Made by a program: the position numbers and the translations under genes
The notes under the pieces: model-generated
Databases searched by the model: none
What the model was told of the DNA's origin: nothing
Seen by the model: only the letters and a program-made list of their open reading frames with translations
Shown here: one piece after another, positions 1 to 10,800 of the stretch
Numbering within the stretch: the first letter of the stretch is position 1
Layout of the letters: each line of letters begins with the position of its first letter
Assembly: GCA_025936825.1 (NCBI GenBank)
Contig: JAICSO010000001.1
Coordinates: 434,001-498,000, forward strand
Source of the DNA: Terriglobales bacterium
Lineage (GTDB): Bacteria > Acidobacteriota > Terriglobia > Terriglobales > Acidobacteriaceae
Length of the DNA: 64,000 bases
Direction of reading: 5' to 3'

Positions 1-3000
1 AGTTCGGCAGTTTCGCAGATCGTAACCCAAAAACAAGTTGATCAGCTGCCACTGAACGGTCGTAACTTCGTCAGTTTATTGTTCATCGGCGCCGGCGCAG
101 TGCAGACCAACGGTGAACAAGGTCAGATGCGGCAAGGTGAAGGCAATGCCATCAGCATCAACGGCGGCCGGCCTACATCGAACAATTACACGCTGGATGG
201 CCTGATCAATACGGACACGGCACTCAATACCCCTGCGGTGATTTTGTCGCAGGATGCCATCCAGGAATTCAAAATCCAGAGTGAGACCTATTCAGCCGAA
301 TATGGATTCAGCGCCAACCAGGTCAACATCGTTACTAAGAGCGGCACGAACCAACTTCATGGGACTGCTTTTGAATTTCTCCGCAACGACGCCCTTGATG
401 CCAAGGCTCCCTTTCAGTCGAAACTCCCAGAGTTGCGGCAGAACCAGTTCGGCTTCGTCGTCGGCGGGCCGATTTTCATTCCCAAGGTCTACGACGGGCG
501 CAACAAGACTTTCTTCATGGTCAACTACGAAGGTTGGCGCATTCGGAATGGATTTAATCAGGCAACCTTCAATGTTCCGACTGTTGCTGAACTGAATGGA
601 GATTTCTCGGCGTCTGGCCTGGCGTTGCCTACTCAGGTGGGTGGGACTTGTACACCGAGCCCAACCAGCCCTTGCATGCCCTTTGATCCAAACACGAATA
701 CCGCGTTCAGCGGAAACCAAATCCCTACTTCTCGGTTTTCAATACTTGCGCAACAAGCGTTGGCGTTAAAGATGTTCCCTGCGCCGAATTGCACCACGTG
801 CGGTCAATTCAACTACCGGCTGGCGGTTACGTTGCCACAAACGACTAATCAGGAGACTTATCGCCTTGACCAGGATTTAGGGCGATTTGGAAAAGCATTT
901 TTTCGCTACACCAGCGCAACTTACGACAATACGAACATCAACGGATCTGTCACTGCTCCATATGGCATCGGCGTTTTTAACGAAAAGGCCGAGAGTTGGA
1001 TGATTTCCCATACCAAGAACCTTGGATCCCGAATGGTCAACAATTTCCGTTTTGGCCGTCTAGAACCAATCGCGATTCAAGGCGGGACTCCCATCACAAC
1101 CTCTCAAGTCTCGTCCCTGGGGATCACCGGCGTATATCCGAACTTACCCGCTTACGCACGGTTATTTCCGACCCTCTCCTTCCCAGCAAGCATATCGAGT
1201 TCCGTTGGGAGCCAAGGCAACGACACAACCACTAGCGATATTCCGACCTGGCAGTTCTCGGATTCCTTCACTTTGGTGAAAGGCAGGCACACGATCAGCA
1301 CCGGTTTCGACTACCGCCGCTGGCTGCAACGGCGCGATCTTTCCGCGGATTTTCTCGGCAACTTCGGTTATGCCGACGAGACGCTGATCACAAACAGTAA
1401 CAGTGGTACCTGCCCCACAACCTGGTGCGGAACCGGCAATGCCTTGGCTGATTTCCTCTTGGGTTATTACAACAACGCATCGACATTCCAACCAGGACCA
1501 TTCAGCCCGACCAACGTCGCTGGAAACTTAAACCAGTACAAGTTTATGTACGTCGCTCCCTTTGTACAGGATGATTGGAAAGCTACGAGTCGCCTGACGG
1601 TGAACCTGGGCCTGCGCTGGGACTATCGCGCGGTTCCCACCGAGAAAAACAACAAAATGTTCTGGTTTGATGTTGCTAATCCCAACGGCGGTTTGTGCTA
1701 CGCCGACCAGGGTCTGGGGACGACAACCGTGTCTAGTCTTGGGGGGCCGATTGCTCCTGCGGGCAATCAATTTTATCGGTACTGTGGACGTGCCAATCCA
1801 ATGAGTGGCTCTAAGAAGCCCTTTGCGCCACGCCTTGGACTCGCGTATCGCCTTGGCGATAAGACTGTGGTGCGTGGTGGGTACGGCATCTTCTTCGACT
1901 CGTTCGAAACCCGCGAGATCGACGATTCCGGTGACATCTATCCCTTCGTCGTTCGCGCTACCGATAATCCGACATTAGACACTTCTGCTTCGTGCGGCGG
2001 CGCAGGCCAGAATCCTTGCCTGCCCAAGGTTACCGACCAGATGTTCCCTCCGGTCCCGTTGCATCAGGTTAGTCCCGCAAAGGATGGCGGCCAGTTCTTT
2101 GCGGTCATCATCTCGGAGCATCCGCGCGACCCGTATGTCCAGCAATGGTCATTCTCGGTACAGCGCGAATTGGCTCGTAACACAACCTTGGAAGCGAACT
2201 ACGTTGGCAATAAAGGCACGCACCTGCTGAACCGCGTCAACATAGGGCAGCCACTGCCACCATCGGATCCCGCTGCCTGCGATCCGTCGGTTGGAGGTAA
2301 TCCATCCTTGGGCGATTGCCCCGTATCGGCAAGGAAACCGTTCCAGAACATTACCTCTGGACTAGGTTTTCTCGATAGCGAATACAACGGCTATTCAAGC
2401 TACAACGCGGGCAACTTGAAACTGGAGCGCAGAAGCAATTCACTCGCACTGCTGGCGGTCTACACCTGGGCAAAAAGTCTGGATGATAAATCCGCCGCTG
2501 CAGGCGTTGGATCAACCAACGCGTTCGCTGGACACATGGACGAACGCAATCCGCGGCTCGACTATGGTCTCTCGGACTTTGATGTAAATCACCGTTTCGT
2601 CGCAAGCATGGTCTATCAGCTTCCCCTCGGACGAGGCAAGCGTTTCGGGAACAACATGAACAAGGCTGCGGATCTGGCGCTTGGAGGATGGCAACTTACC
2701 ACCATCACCACATTCCAGCGCGGCTTCCCCTTCTCCATCCTCTGCAATGATGCCAACGGTCTGTTGCTCAGTTTCACGCAACGCTGCAACATGATCGGCG
2801 ATCCCTATCCGAGTGGTTTCCACAAGGACATCAATCACTGGTTTAACAACGCGGTGGGATTGGCGCCGACAGATCCAGCAAACCCGCAAGGCATACCGGC
2901 GGCTAGTTGTGTCAACCCTGGCATTAGCGGTGCGGCCTTCTGCCAGCCTCTCGCAGGACAGTTCGGCAACAGCGGACGCGATATTCTGCGTGGTCCCGGA

Positions 3001-3237
3001 ATCAATAACTGGGACATGGGTATCGGAAAAGATTTCAAGTTCACCGAGAGAGTCGCGTTTCAATTCCGAACTGAGGCATTTAACGTCTTCAACCATCACC
3101 AATACGGATTTGATCCTTTCACCAGCACCGGAATTGGTGCGCCGATCGGAGACAATCCCAACAACCCTGGGTTCGGTCAGGTCCAGGCAGCGCGCCCTGG
3201 CCGCATCATTCAGTTCGGCGGCAAGATCGTGTTCTGA
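1..3237 (+). CDS. TonB-dependent receptor, Oar-like (5' end missing)
   Basis: The gene enters the window already open: the frame reads from base 1, so the first in-window ATG (79) is not the start. About 1078 residues are visible. Near the left edge (46-69) it encodes LPLNGRNF, a plug-domain motif characteristic of acidobacterial Oar-like receptors that carry an N-terminal carboxypeptidase-regulatory-like domain; that domain must lie upstream. The rest is an aromatic, Gly/Asn-rich outer-membrane beta-barrel ending in GGKIVF, with the terminal Phe typical of barrel proteins. Its likely role is outer-membrane uptake of oligosaccharides or other large solutes, inferred from the glycoside hydrolases downstream. 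The substrate cannot be read from sequence. A hairpin terminator follows the stop codon. Confidence 0.9.
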   Translation, partial: SSAVSQIVTQKQVDQLPLNGRNFVSLLFIGAGAVQTNGEQGQMRQGEGNAISINGGRPTSNNYTLDGLINTDTALNTPAVILSQDAIQEFKIQSETYSAEYGFSANQVNIVTKSGTNQLHGTAFEFLRNDALDAKAPFQSKLPELRQNQFGFVVGGPIFIPKVYDGRNKTFFMVNYEGWRIRNGFNQATFNVPTVAELNGDFSASGLALPTQVGGTCTPSPTSPCMPFDPNTNTAFSGNQIPTSRFSILAQQALALKMFPAPNCTTCGQFNYRLAVTLPQTTNQETYRLDQDLGRFGKAFFRYTSATYDNTNINGSVTAPYGIGVFNEKAESWMISHTKNLGSRMVNNFRFGRLEPIAIQGGTPITTSQVSSLGITGVYPNLPAYARLFPTLSFPASISSSVGSQGNDTTTSDIPTWQFSDSFTLVKGRHTISTGFDYRRWLQRRDLSADFLGNFGYADETLITNSNSGTCPTTWCGTGNALADFLLGYYNNASTFQPGPFSPTNVAGNLNQYKFMYVAPFVQDDWKATSRLTVNLGLRWDYRAVPTEKNNKMFWFDVANPNGGLCYADQGLGTTTVSSLGGPIAPAGNQFYRYCGRANPMSGSKKPFAPRLGLAYRLGDKTVVRGGYGIFFDSFETREIDDSGDIYPFVVRATDNPTLDTSASCGGAGQNPCLPKVTDQMFPPVPLHQVSPAKDGGQFFAVIISEHPRDPYVQQWSFSVQRELARNTTLEANYVGNKGTHLLNRVNIGQPLPPSDPAACDPSVGGNPSLGDCPVSARKPFQNITSGLGFLDSEYNGYSSYNAGNLKLERRSNSLALLAVYTWAKSLDDKSAAAGVGSTNAFAGHMDERNPRLDYGLSDFDVNHRFVASMVYQLPLGRGKRFGNNMNKAADLALGGWQLTTITTFQRGFPFSILCNDANGLLLSFTQRCNMIGDPYPSGFHKDINHWFNNAVGLAPTDPANPQGIPAASCVNPGISGAAFCQPLAGQFGNSGRDILRGPGINNWDMGIGKDFKFTERVAFQFRTEAFNVFNHHQYGFDPFTSTGIGAPIGDNPNNPGFGQVQAARPGRIIQFGGKIVF

Positions 3238-3255
3238 GCAACATCCGCCACAGCG

Positions 3256-3289
3256 CCGCCGGGCCCACAAGGTCCGGCGGTTTGTTTTT
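3256..3289 (+). terminator. Rho-independent terminator after the TonB receptor
   Basis: A perfect 7-bp stem (CCGCCGG / CCGGCGG) with an 11-nt loop is followed by TTTGTTTTT. It lies 19 bases after the receptor stop codon and ends before the preferred start of the TPR gene. Confidence 0.8.
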
Positions 3290-3314
3290 GAACCGAAGGC
3301 ATAGACTGTTCGGG

Positions 3315-4532
3315 ATGAAACTCTCGGCAACATGCGCAATGAGGGCTCTCCTCGGAGTCGTACTGTTTCTCGGAACGTTTGTAGCCTGTCAGTCCGGGGC
3401 TCAAGATGCCGGATTCGAAAAGCAATACCAGGATGCACAACGCGCTTTGGCGGAAGGCAAAATCGATGAGGCGCAACATGCTTATGAAAATTTGCGAGAC
3501 GCGAATCCCGGTATTGCCGAGATCCACGCCAACCTTGGGTTGATCTATTTCGAACAGCGGAAATTCGACGCCGCAATCCCGGAACTTCGGCGCGCGCTGC
3601 AGTTGAAACCTGGGCTCTCCAACTCGGCAGCCTTGCTGGCCATGTCACTTTCAGAGCTCGGGCGTTATGAGGAAGCGCTTCCTGGACTCGAAAAGGGATT
3701 TCGTTCCACCGATCCCCAGATCAAGCGCATGTGCGGCCTTCAATTGGAGCGCGTCTACACGGGGCTGAAGCGCGACAACAAAGCGGTAGATGTCGCAATG
3801 GACATGAATCGTTTGTATCCGGACGATCCGGAAGTCCTGTACCACAACGGAAAAATCTTCGGGAACTACGCTTTCTTGACTATGCGGAAGCTAGTCGAGG
3901 TAGCGCCGAACTCCATTTGGCGGCACCAAGCGCTTGCCGAAGCGGCGGAGAGCCAGCAGTCGTTTGCCACCGCGATTGCGGAGTATCACCAGGTGCTAAG
4001 AATGAATCCCGATCAGCCGGGAATTCATTACCGATTAGGACGCACGCTGCTGGCGCGTGCGCACCAGTCGAATTCGAGCGATGATCTGGCCGAAGCCGAG
4101 AAGGAATTCGAGCAGGAACTAAAGCTGGATCCGAAAAACGGCAATGCCGCATATGAAATCGGCCTGTCCCGGCAAAACGCAGGACAGTTTGCAGAAGCAC
4201 AACAAATTTTCGAGCAGGTTCTCGAGTTCCATCCCGATTTTGAGGAAGCGCAATTGGGCTTAGCGTCGGTACTGACCTCCCAGGGCAAGCCGCAAGAAGC
4301 TCTACCGCACTTGCAGAAAGCCATTGCTCTCAATGGCGAGAACGAAGTTTCCTGGTACCGTTTGTCGCAAGTCGAGCGATCCCTCGGCAATTCGGCAGAG
4401 GCACAACAGGCGTTAGCGAAATTTAAGGTGCTCCACGATCGCAAGATGAACGAAGAAGGGGCCGGTCGACGGTTTGTGTCGGACCAGGGGGAAGTCACTC
4501 CACAATCGCTGGGAGCGGACGCGCCGCAGTAA
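3315..4532 (+). CDS. Secreted TPR-repeat protein
   Basis: This 405-residue protein has a hydrophobic N-terminus (RALLGVVLFLGTFVAC) that is a signal peptide, possibly of lipoprotein type although the lipobox FVAC is weak. It is followed by tandem tetratricopeptide repeats with the usual A-xx-LG-xx-Y and P-xx-A spacing (for example NLGLIYFEQRKFDAAIPELRRAL) up to about residue 380. TPRs are protein-interaction scaffolds, and no enzyme domain is present. The frame is open from 3282, but that start lies within the upstream terminator, so ATG 3315 is preferred. The gene sits just behind the TonB receptor, an arrangement common in Acidobacteriota. A periplasmic adaptor role is inferred. Confidence 0.8.
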   Translation: MKLSATCAMRALLGVVLFLGTFVACQSGAQDAGFEKQYQDAQRALAEGKIDEAQHAYENLRDANPGIAEIHANLGLIYFEQRKFDAAIPELRRALQLKPGLSNSAALLAMSLSELGRYEEALPGLEKGFRSTDPQIKRMCGLQLERVYTGLKRDNKAVDVAMDMNRLYPDDPEVLYHNGKIFGNYAFLTMRKLVEVAPNSIWRHQALAEAAESQQSFATAIAEYHQVLRMNPDQPGIHYRLGRTLLARAHQSNSSDDLAEAEKEFEQELKLDPKNGNAAYEIGLSRQNAGQFAEAQQIFEQVLEFHPDFEEAQLGLASVLTSQGKPQEALPHLQKAIALNGENEVSWYRLSQVERSLGNSAEAQQALAKFKVLHDRKMNEEGAGRRFVSDQGEVTPQSLGADAPQ

Positions 4533-4543
4533 GCGTCGTCGCA

Positions 4544-6046
4544 TTATTTTAGCGTCAGGGCCGCCACCGCAAATGCTCTCAGCGTGACAGTGTCCGAATC
4601 GACTCCGATCTTCTTTGCCGGATCCATGCCTGTCGTCGGATCGACATATTCCAGTTGTCCACTAGCAGCGCCCGTGATCTGAACGTTCACTTCGTGCTCG
4701 CTTTTATTGACCAGAAGCAATCGTTCCTTGCCATCCCGCGTGACGAAGGGCAATGCGTAGACATAAGGACCTGCCTGGTCGCCATGGAAGTCGACCACCT
4801 TGTCTCCCGGCCCAAAATTCGAGTGCAGCAGTTCCAGCACGCGAAACCGGGCATTCGGCTTTCCATCATTCCAATCCACCATGGAAACAGACGGGAACTG
4901 CGTCGGATATCCAACCAGCTGCGACTCTCCCGCCACGTCGACTCCCATCCGCGTCAGTTCGCCAAACAAATACGCGTACATCGCGCCAGTCAGGTTCCAA
5001 TAGGAATCGGCAATCGGCTTGGTTTGGTGCCCAGCCTCGCCTTGGGCGAGATCGTCCGCCGAAATAGCGCCGATTTCGTCGATGGTGGTCCGCGTCTCCG
5101 GTGAGAGCCGCTTGCGAATCGCTTCAACGTAGCGCACCGTGTTCAGAAATCCGTCGGCCTGGGCAAAGAACGTATAGCCCTGAATTTCAGGAGTCTGGTC
5201 GGGAGTGGGCACTGCATAGAAGTGATAGGAGATGAAATCCAGTGGAATTCCAGCCCTGTGGTTCTTGTGGTCGAGAAAATATTCGAAGAACTGCGGGTTT
5301 TGCGACGGCATGGCCAGCGCCATTCCCACGAACTTCAACTTAGAATCGACTTTGCGCATTGCCGTGACTACCGCGTCATAAAGACGAGTGTAAGTTTCTG
5401 GCGACATGTGGTGCTCAAACTCAACCTCGTTCAAAACCTCCCAGTACGGAATCGAGTAGTGATAGCCGGATTCGTGCCGTTTGCCGAGCTCATCCGTGAA
5501 CCCGCCCTGGGTATACCACGACAATAAGCGCGCGTAATAGTCGGCGACCTCCTTGAAACTGGGGTCGCGCGGTTCGGTGCCTTGGGTGTAGTCCCAAGTA
5601 ACTTGGTTGGGGTCGGCGGGATAACTTACCGGCTTCTCGGTTTTGAACATCCACTGCGGAATGGTGCTGAAATTCAGAATGACGGAGTGGCCCTTTGTCA
5701 CTTCGAGGAAGTCGATGGTCATGGGATCGATGAGCGAGAAGTCCCATGAGGTCTTGCCATCTTTTGGCGGATCGAGTTCGGCCACGCCCAGCTTCGGATA
5801 CGGCAGCCACGGCACGTAACGCACGTAGTCGGCTCCCAAATCGTGCACTGCTTTGTAGGCGTTGTCGTGAACGGGTGTGCCGCGACGAAGCGGCGGATTG
5901 ACGACGATCTGCAAGGTCGGGGAAGTCTGCGAGGTGCGCAGGATCTTGTTCCAGTCCACGTTGATCTTGGGTTGCGTTTGCGCCGCCAGAGCGGACGAGA
6001 GAAGAACCGCAGAGTAGATCAAAAGACGCATTTGCGAATGTCGCAT
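4544..6046 (-). CDS. Secreted GH39-like glycoside hydrolase
   Basis: This 500-residue protein begins with a signal peptide (LLIYSAVLLSSALAAQ) followed by a TIM-barrel hydrolase. The motif WEVLNEVEFEHH supplies the Asn-Glu pair that carries the acid/base in clan GH-A, and TTIDEIGAI supplies a plausible nucleophile Glu. A small C-terminal beta domain follows (LLLVNKSEHEVNVQITG). The overall pattern resembles GH39 beta-xylosidases and relatives; substrate is not determined by sequence. The frame extends to 6196, but ATG 6046 is chosen because AAGGA lies immediately upstream and the signal peptide begins there. It is divergent from the isomerase-family gene, with a shared control region of about 140 bases. 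Confidence 0.85.
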   Translation of the reverse strand: MRHSQMRLLIYSAVLLSSALAAQTQPKINVDWNKILRTSQTSPTLQIVVNPPLRRGTPVHDNAYKAVHDLGADYVRYVPWLPYPKLGVAELDPPKDGKTSWDFSLIDPMTIDFLEVTKGHSVILNFSTIPQWMFKTEKPVSYPADPNQVTWDYTQGTEPRDPSFKEVADYYARLLSWYTQGGFTDELGKRHESGYHYSIPYWEVLNEVEFEHHMSPETYTRLYDAVVTAMRKVDSKLKFVGMALAMPSQNPQFFEYFLDHKNHRAGIPLDFISYHFYAVPTPDQTPEIQGYTFFAQADGFLNTVRYVEAIRKRLSPETRTTIDEIGAISADDLAQGEAGHQTKPIADSYWNLTGAMYAYLFGELTRMGVDVAGESQLVGYPTQFPSVSMVDWNDGKPNARFRVLELLHSNFGPGDKVVDFHGDQAGPYVYALPFVTRDGKERLLLVNKSEHEVNVQITGAASGQLEYVDPTTGMDPAKKIGVDSDTVTLRAFAVAALTLK

Positions 6047-6186
6047 AACTTCCTTGGCCTCCAGACCGGGCGCAAGCATAATCAGCGAATCACACAAGAA
6101 GCAAGCACGACTTGGCCTCGGTTCGAGGTTGCGCATTGCGAAACAGAGCAGATCAAGTGTTGGCTCTTGACCGCGAAGGCCAAGCG

Positions 6187-7653
6187 ATGGGATCATCCGC
6201 CGGATACTCTATGATCTCAGGTCAGCAAACGACGCCCAAGTTGCGAGTAGGTCTCTTCGGGATCGGACTGGAAGCCTATTGGCCGCAGTTTGATGGGTTG
6301 CGCGAGCGTCTAGTCGGCTACATCGGGCAGGTTGCTTCACAATTGGCGCGCCCTGACGTCGAAGTCGTGAACCTCGGTCTCGTGGACACGCCGGAGAAGG
6401 CGTTCGCCGCTGGTCATCAGTTCCGCAAAGATGATGTCGACATCATCTTTCTGTATGTGACCACGTATGCGCTCTCGGCAACTGTTGTGCCGGCAGTGCG
6501 GCGTGCCCGTGTGCCCGTCGTCGTTTTGAGTCTCTCGCCGTCCCCAGCGATCGATTACGCTTCGTTCAATCAGCTCGGGGATCGCACACGGATGACGGGC
6601 GAGTGGCTGGCTTATTGCCAGGCGTGCTCGATGCCCGAGATTGCCAATGTTTTTCGGCGCTGCCGTATTCCATTTTTTCAAGTGACTGGGACCCTAGCGG
6701 ACGATCCGCAAGCCTGGCACGAAATCAACGACTGGGTTGATGCTGCGCGAGTGAAGCACGTCCTGGAACACAACCGCCTCGGCCTCATGGGTCACTACTA
6801 CGGAGGCATGCTCGACATTTATTCCGACCTGACGCTGCAATCTGCGGTTTTCGGCGGTCATATTGAGATGCTTGAAGTGGAAGAACTCGCGGCATTGCGC
6901 GCCGAAGTGACTTCAGACCAAATCGCGAAGCGTATTGCGGAAATTCGCGACATGATGGACGTCCAGCCCGATTGCCCGGACGAAGAACTTGCGCGGGCTG
7001 CAAAAACTTCGGTCGCGCTTGATCGCCTGGTCGAAAAGCATTGCCTTGGATCGCTCGCCTACTACTACCAAGGCACAGGAAACGCAGAGAACGAAGACGC
7101 GATCAGTTCCATCATTCTGGGAAACAGCCTGCTCACCGCGCGGGGGATTCCCGTCGCCGGAGAATATGAAGTCAAGAACGTGCAGGCCATGAAGATTCTG
7201 GATTCGTTCGGTGCGGGCGGGTCCTTTACCGAATACTATGCCGTGGATTTCAATGATGACGTAGTACTGATGGGACACGACGGTCCCGGACACATTGCCA
7301 TTGCGCAAGGCGAAACGAAAGTTCGCCCGCTGCAGGTCTACCACGGCAAGGTAGGACGCGGACTGTCGGTCGAAATGTCGGTTAAACACGGCCCCGTCAC
7401 TTTGCTTTCCCTCGCGGAGCACGAAGGCAAATTGCGACTGCTCATAGCGGAAGCCGAGTCGGTGGCCGGACCAATTCTCGAAATTGGGAACACCAATAGC
7501 CGATACCGCTTTTCAATTGGCGCGCGAAACTTCATTTCGCAGTGGAATTCGCATGGACCGGCACATCATTGCGCAGTGGGCGTGGGCCACATCACTCAAA
7601 AGCTGGAGAGACTCGCCGCGCTGCTTGAAATCGAGTGTGTTCGCGTCTGCTGA
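6187..7653 (+). CDS. L-fucose/L-arabinose isomerase family protein
   Basis: About 488 residues. The N-terminal half has the Rossmann-like layout of sugar ketol-isomerases (RVGLFGIGLEAYWPQF; DIIFLYVTTYALSATVVP). The central and C-terminal parts carry conserved polar patches such as GHYYGGMLDIYSD, NEDAISSIILGNSLLTARG and HDGPGHIA, followed by a small beta domain and the HGPAHHCAVGVGH segment near the end. The predicted activity is aldose-ketose isomerisation, with L-arabinose or L-fucose as the guess from family. ATG 6187 has GAAGG upstream; ATG 6211 is an alternative and the longer frame from 6112 overlaps the control region. The adjacent hydrolases suggest that it processes sugars they release. 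Confidence 0.75.
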   Translation: MGSSAGYSMISGQQTTPKLRVGLFGIGLEAYWPQFDGLRERLVGYIGQVASQLARPDVEVVNLGLVDTPEKAFAAGHQFRKDDVDIIFLYVTTYALSATVVPAVRRARVPVVVLSLSPSPAIDYASFNQLGDRTRMTGEWLAYCQACSMPEIANVFRRCRIPFFQVTGTLADDPQAWHEINDWVDAARVKHVLEHNRLGLMGHYYGGMLDIYSDLTLQSAVFGGHIEMLEVEELAALRAEVTSDQIAKRIAEIRDMMDVQPDCPDEELARAAKTSVALDRLVEKHCLGSLAYYYQGTGNAENEDAISSIILGNSLLTARGIPVAGEYEVKNVQAMKILDSFGAGGSFTEYYAVDFNDDVVLMGHDGPGHIAIAQGETKVRPLQVYHGKVGRGLSVEMSVKHGPVTLLSLAEHEGKLRLLIAEAESVAGPILEIGNTNSRYRFSIGARNFISQWNSHGPAHHCAVGVGHITQKLERLAALLEIECVRVC

Positions 7654-7805
7654 CGGGCTATCGCCGGTTTTTCAGTGCGAAACGAACATGCCAGGTTGAC
7701 GGGGCAATATCCGCGGTGAGAGGATTCGCACCCGGAACCGCTTGCGTCCGTAAAGAATGCGTGGCTTAACCGCGTCCGGCCGTTCCAACATCTTCTGGAG
7801 AAATT

Positions 7806-10800
7806 ATGAATACACCCCGTAGTGTGCTGCGCGTCTTGGTCGTTGCCGCGATTTTCGCGCTCACCTCAATCTCGATGGGGCAAACGGCAACTGACCCGCT
7901 GAAACAGGGCTTCGAGAATCCGCCAACGTCGGCGCGGCCACGCGTCTGGTGGCACTGGATGAACGGGAATATCAGCCAGGAAGGCATCAAGCTCGATCTG
8001 GAGTGGATGCATCGCGTCGGGATTGCCGGCTTTCAGAACTTCGACGCCGCCCTGCAGACGCCACAGGTCGTTCAGAAGCGTCTCGTGTACATGACCCCTG
8101 AGTGGAAAGATGCATTCAAGTATGCGGTCCAAGTAGGCGACCAGCTTGGGATGGAAATGGCGATCGCCGGGTCGCCGGGCTGGAGCGAATCAGGCGGTCC
8201 TTGGGTGCCACCCTCTCACGGGATGAAGAAATACGTGTGGAGCGAAACAGAGGTGGATGGCGGAAAGCCCTTTACCGGAAAGTTGCCTCATCCTCCGAGC
8301 ACCACGGGCGCGTTTCAGAATATGGGTGTTCGAGTCGAGTTCGGAGCTCCGCCACCAACTCCTCCGGAATTCTATGCCGATGCCGCCGTAGTTGCGTTTC
8401 GGGTAGCACCAGGCCAGTCGGGAGAAGCTTCAAACCACCCGACCATCACATCAAACGGTCAAGGTTTGGACGCCGCGTTACTAAGCGATGGCGATCTGGA
8501 AAAGACGACGGGGATTCCCATTCCGTCCGAGGGAGCCGAATCATGGGTTCAATTCGAGTACCCCGCGCCTCAAACGATTCGTTCCCTGACCTACGTGACC
8601 AAGGATCCCAACTTCATTGAACAATTCATGTTTCGCATGGGGGTGCCGGAGAAGACGTTGGAAGCCAGTGACGACGGGCAGAGCTTCCGCAAGATCGCAA
8701 CCTTGAGTGGCGGACGAGCGCCCGAGCACACGGTTTCCTTTGCGCCAGTGACCGCTAAGTATTTCCGTGTAAGCTTCAAACGCAATCCGCCGCCGCCAAT
8801 TCCGGCGTGGGCAGAGGGCATCGACGTTACGTCTTTTGGTCCACTGCCGCCGGCACCCAAGTCGTATGAACTGGCTGAACTGGTGCTCCATCCGGCCGCA
8901 AGAGTTAACCACTTCGAGGAGAAAGCTGCGTTTGTGCCTGAGCCGGACGTGTATCAGTTTGCTACTCCGGACGTCGATTCTTCGTCCGTCATTAAGAAGT
9001 CTGATGTGATCGAGCTGACGTCGAAGATGCAGCCCGATGGAACGCTCGATTGGACTCCGCCGGATGGCAAATGGGTCATCCTGCGCATCGGCTATTCGCT
9101 GCTGGGGATCACAAACCATCCGGCAACGCCAGAGGCGACCGGCCTTGAGGTCGACAAGTTAGATCATCGATACGTAAAGGACTACTTCGAAAAATATCTG
9201 GACAGTTACAAAGACACGGTCGGCGCCGATGAGACGGGGGAAAAGGGTATTCAGTATGTGATTAACGACAGCTGGGAAGCAGGGTCGCAGAACTGGACCG
9301 ACAACATGGTGGCGCAGTTCAAGAAATTGCGCGGCTATGACCCGACCCCATGGCTTCCCGTGCTCGCGGGACGGGTTGTGGAGAGCGCTGCCGATAGCGA
9401 TCGCTTCCTGTGGGATTTCCGCAAGACCATCGGAGACCTGATTGCGACTGAGCACTACGGCCAATTGGAAGACACGCTGCACGAGCGCGGAATGCGCCAT
9501 TACGGGGAGTCGCACGAGGATGGACGCGCTTTCGTAGCTGATGGCATGGAAGTCAAGAAAATGAACGAAGTCCCTATGAGCGCCATGTGGACGCAGAAGC
9601 CGGGCGTCAACAACGTGCAGTACGGATACAACGCCGACGATCGTGAATCAGCGTCGGTGGCCCATATCTATGGACAGAACCTTGCGGCGGCGGAGTCGCT
9701 GACTGCCGCGGCTGCGCCCTGGGCCTGGTCGCCTTCAACTTTGAAGCCGACCGCGGACCAGGAGTTATTGAACGGAATCAACCGCTTTGTAATTCACGAA
9801 TCCGCTCACCAGCCGATCGCTGTCGGCAAAGCGCCCGGACTCACGCTGGGGCCATTTGGACAGTGGTTCAACCGCAATGAAACTTGGGCCGAGCAGGCCG
9901 GATCATGGGTCAACTATCTTGCGCGTTCCAGCTACATGCTTCAGCAAGGACACTTTGCCGCTGACCTGGTCTACTTCTACGGGGAAGACTCGAACCTCAC
10001 CGCCATCTTTCATACGTCGGCCCCTAAAATTCCGGCGGGCTACGGTTTCGACTACATCAATGCGGACGCGCTGATCCATGAATTGAGCGTCAGCAACGGC
10101 CAACTAGTCACGAAGAGCGGGATGCAGTATCACGTCCTCGGACTTGATCCTTATAGTCGCCACATGTCACTTCCGGTGCTGCGCGCCATTCATACTCTGG
10201 TAGAAAATGGCGCGGTTGTCGCGGGGCTGAAGCCCACAGACGATCCCAGTTTGGCCGATGATCAAGCCGAGTTTGAGAAGCTGTCTTCAGAGCTTTTCGG
10301 CGACGGCTCCGGCGCGCACAAGGTGGGCAAGGGAACGGTGTACGCCGGCGAGGATCTGAGCGAGGCTTTCAACGCCCTGCACCTTTCGCCCGACTTCGAT
10401 TACAACAAGACCAACAGCGACTCTAACGTGCAGTTCGCTCATCGCAAACTGAAGGACGGCGACATCTATTTCGTCGACAACCGCAGCGCTCATGACGAAT
10501 CCATTGATGCGATGTTCAGAGTAGCTGGCAAGCAGCCCGAACTGTGGCGCGCGGAGACCGCTACGTCGGCACCAGCTTCATTCAAAATTGCCGACGGGCG
10601 TACCACCGTGCCACTCCACCTGGAACCTTGGGGAACGGTGTTTGTAGTATTTCGCAAGAATACCTCGGAGACCTCGCACGTTGTTCCGCAAGTGCAACAG
10701 GCCACTTTGACCACGGTGAGCGGTCCCTGGAACGTGGCTTTCCAGGCCGGTCGTGGCGCTCCTGCATCAATCACTTTGAACGAGCTGTCCGATTGGAGTC

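Noticed and set aside
2512-3648. 378-residue minus-strand frame over the TonB receptor and TPR genes
   Set aside because: It crosses two well-supported genes and a terminator, and its translation shows no recognisable fold.
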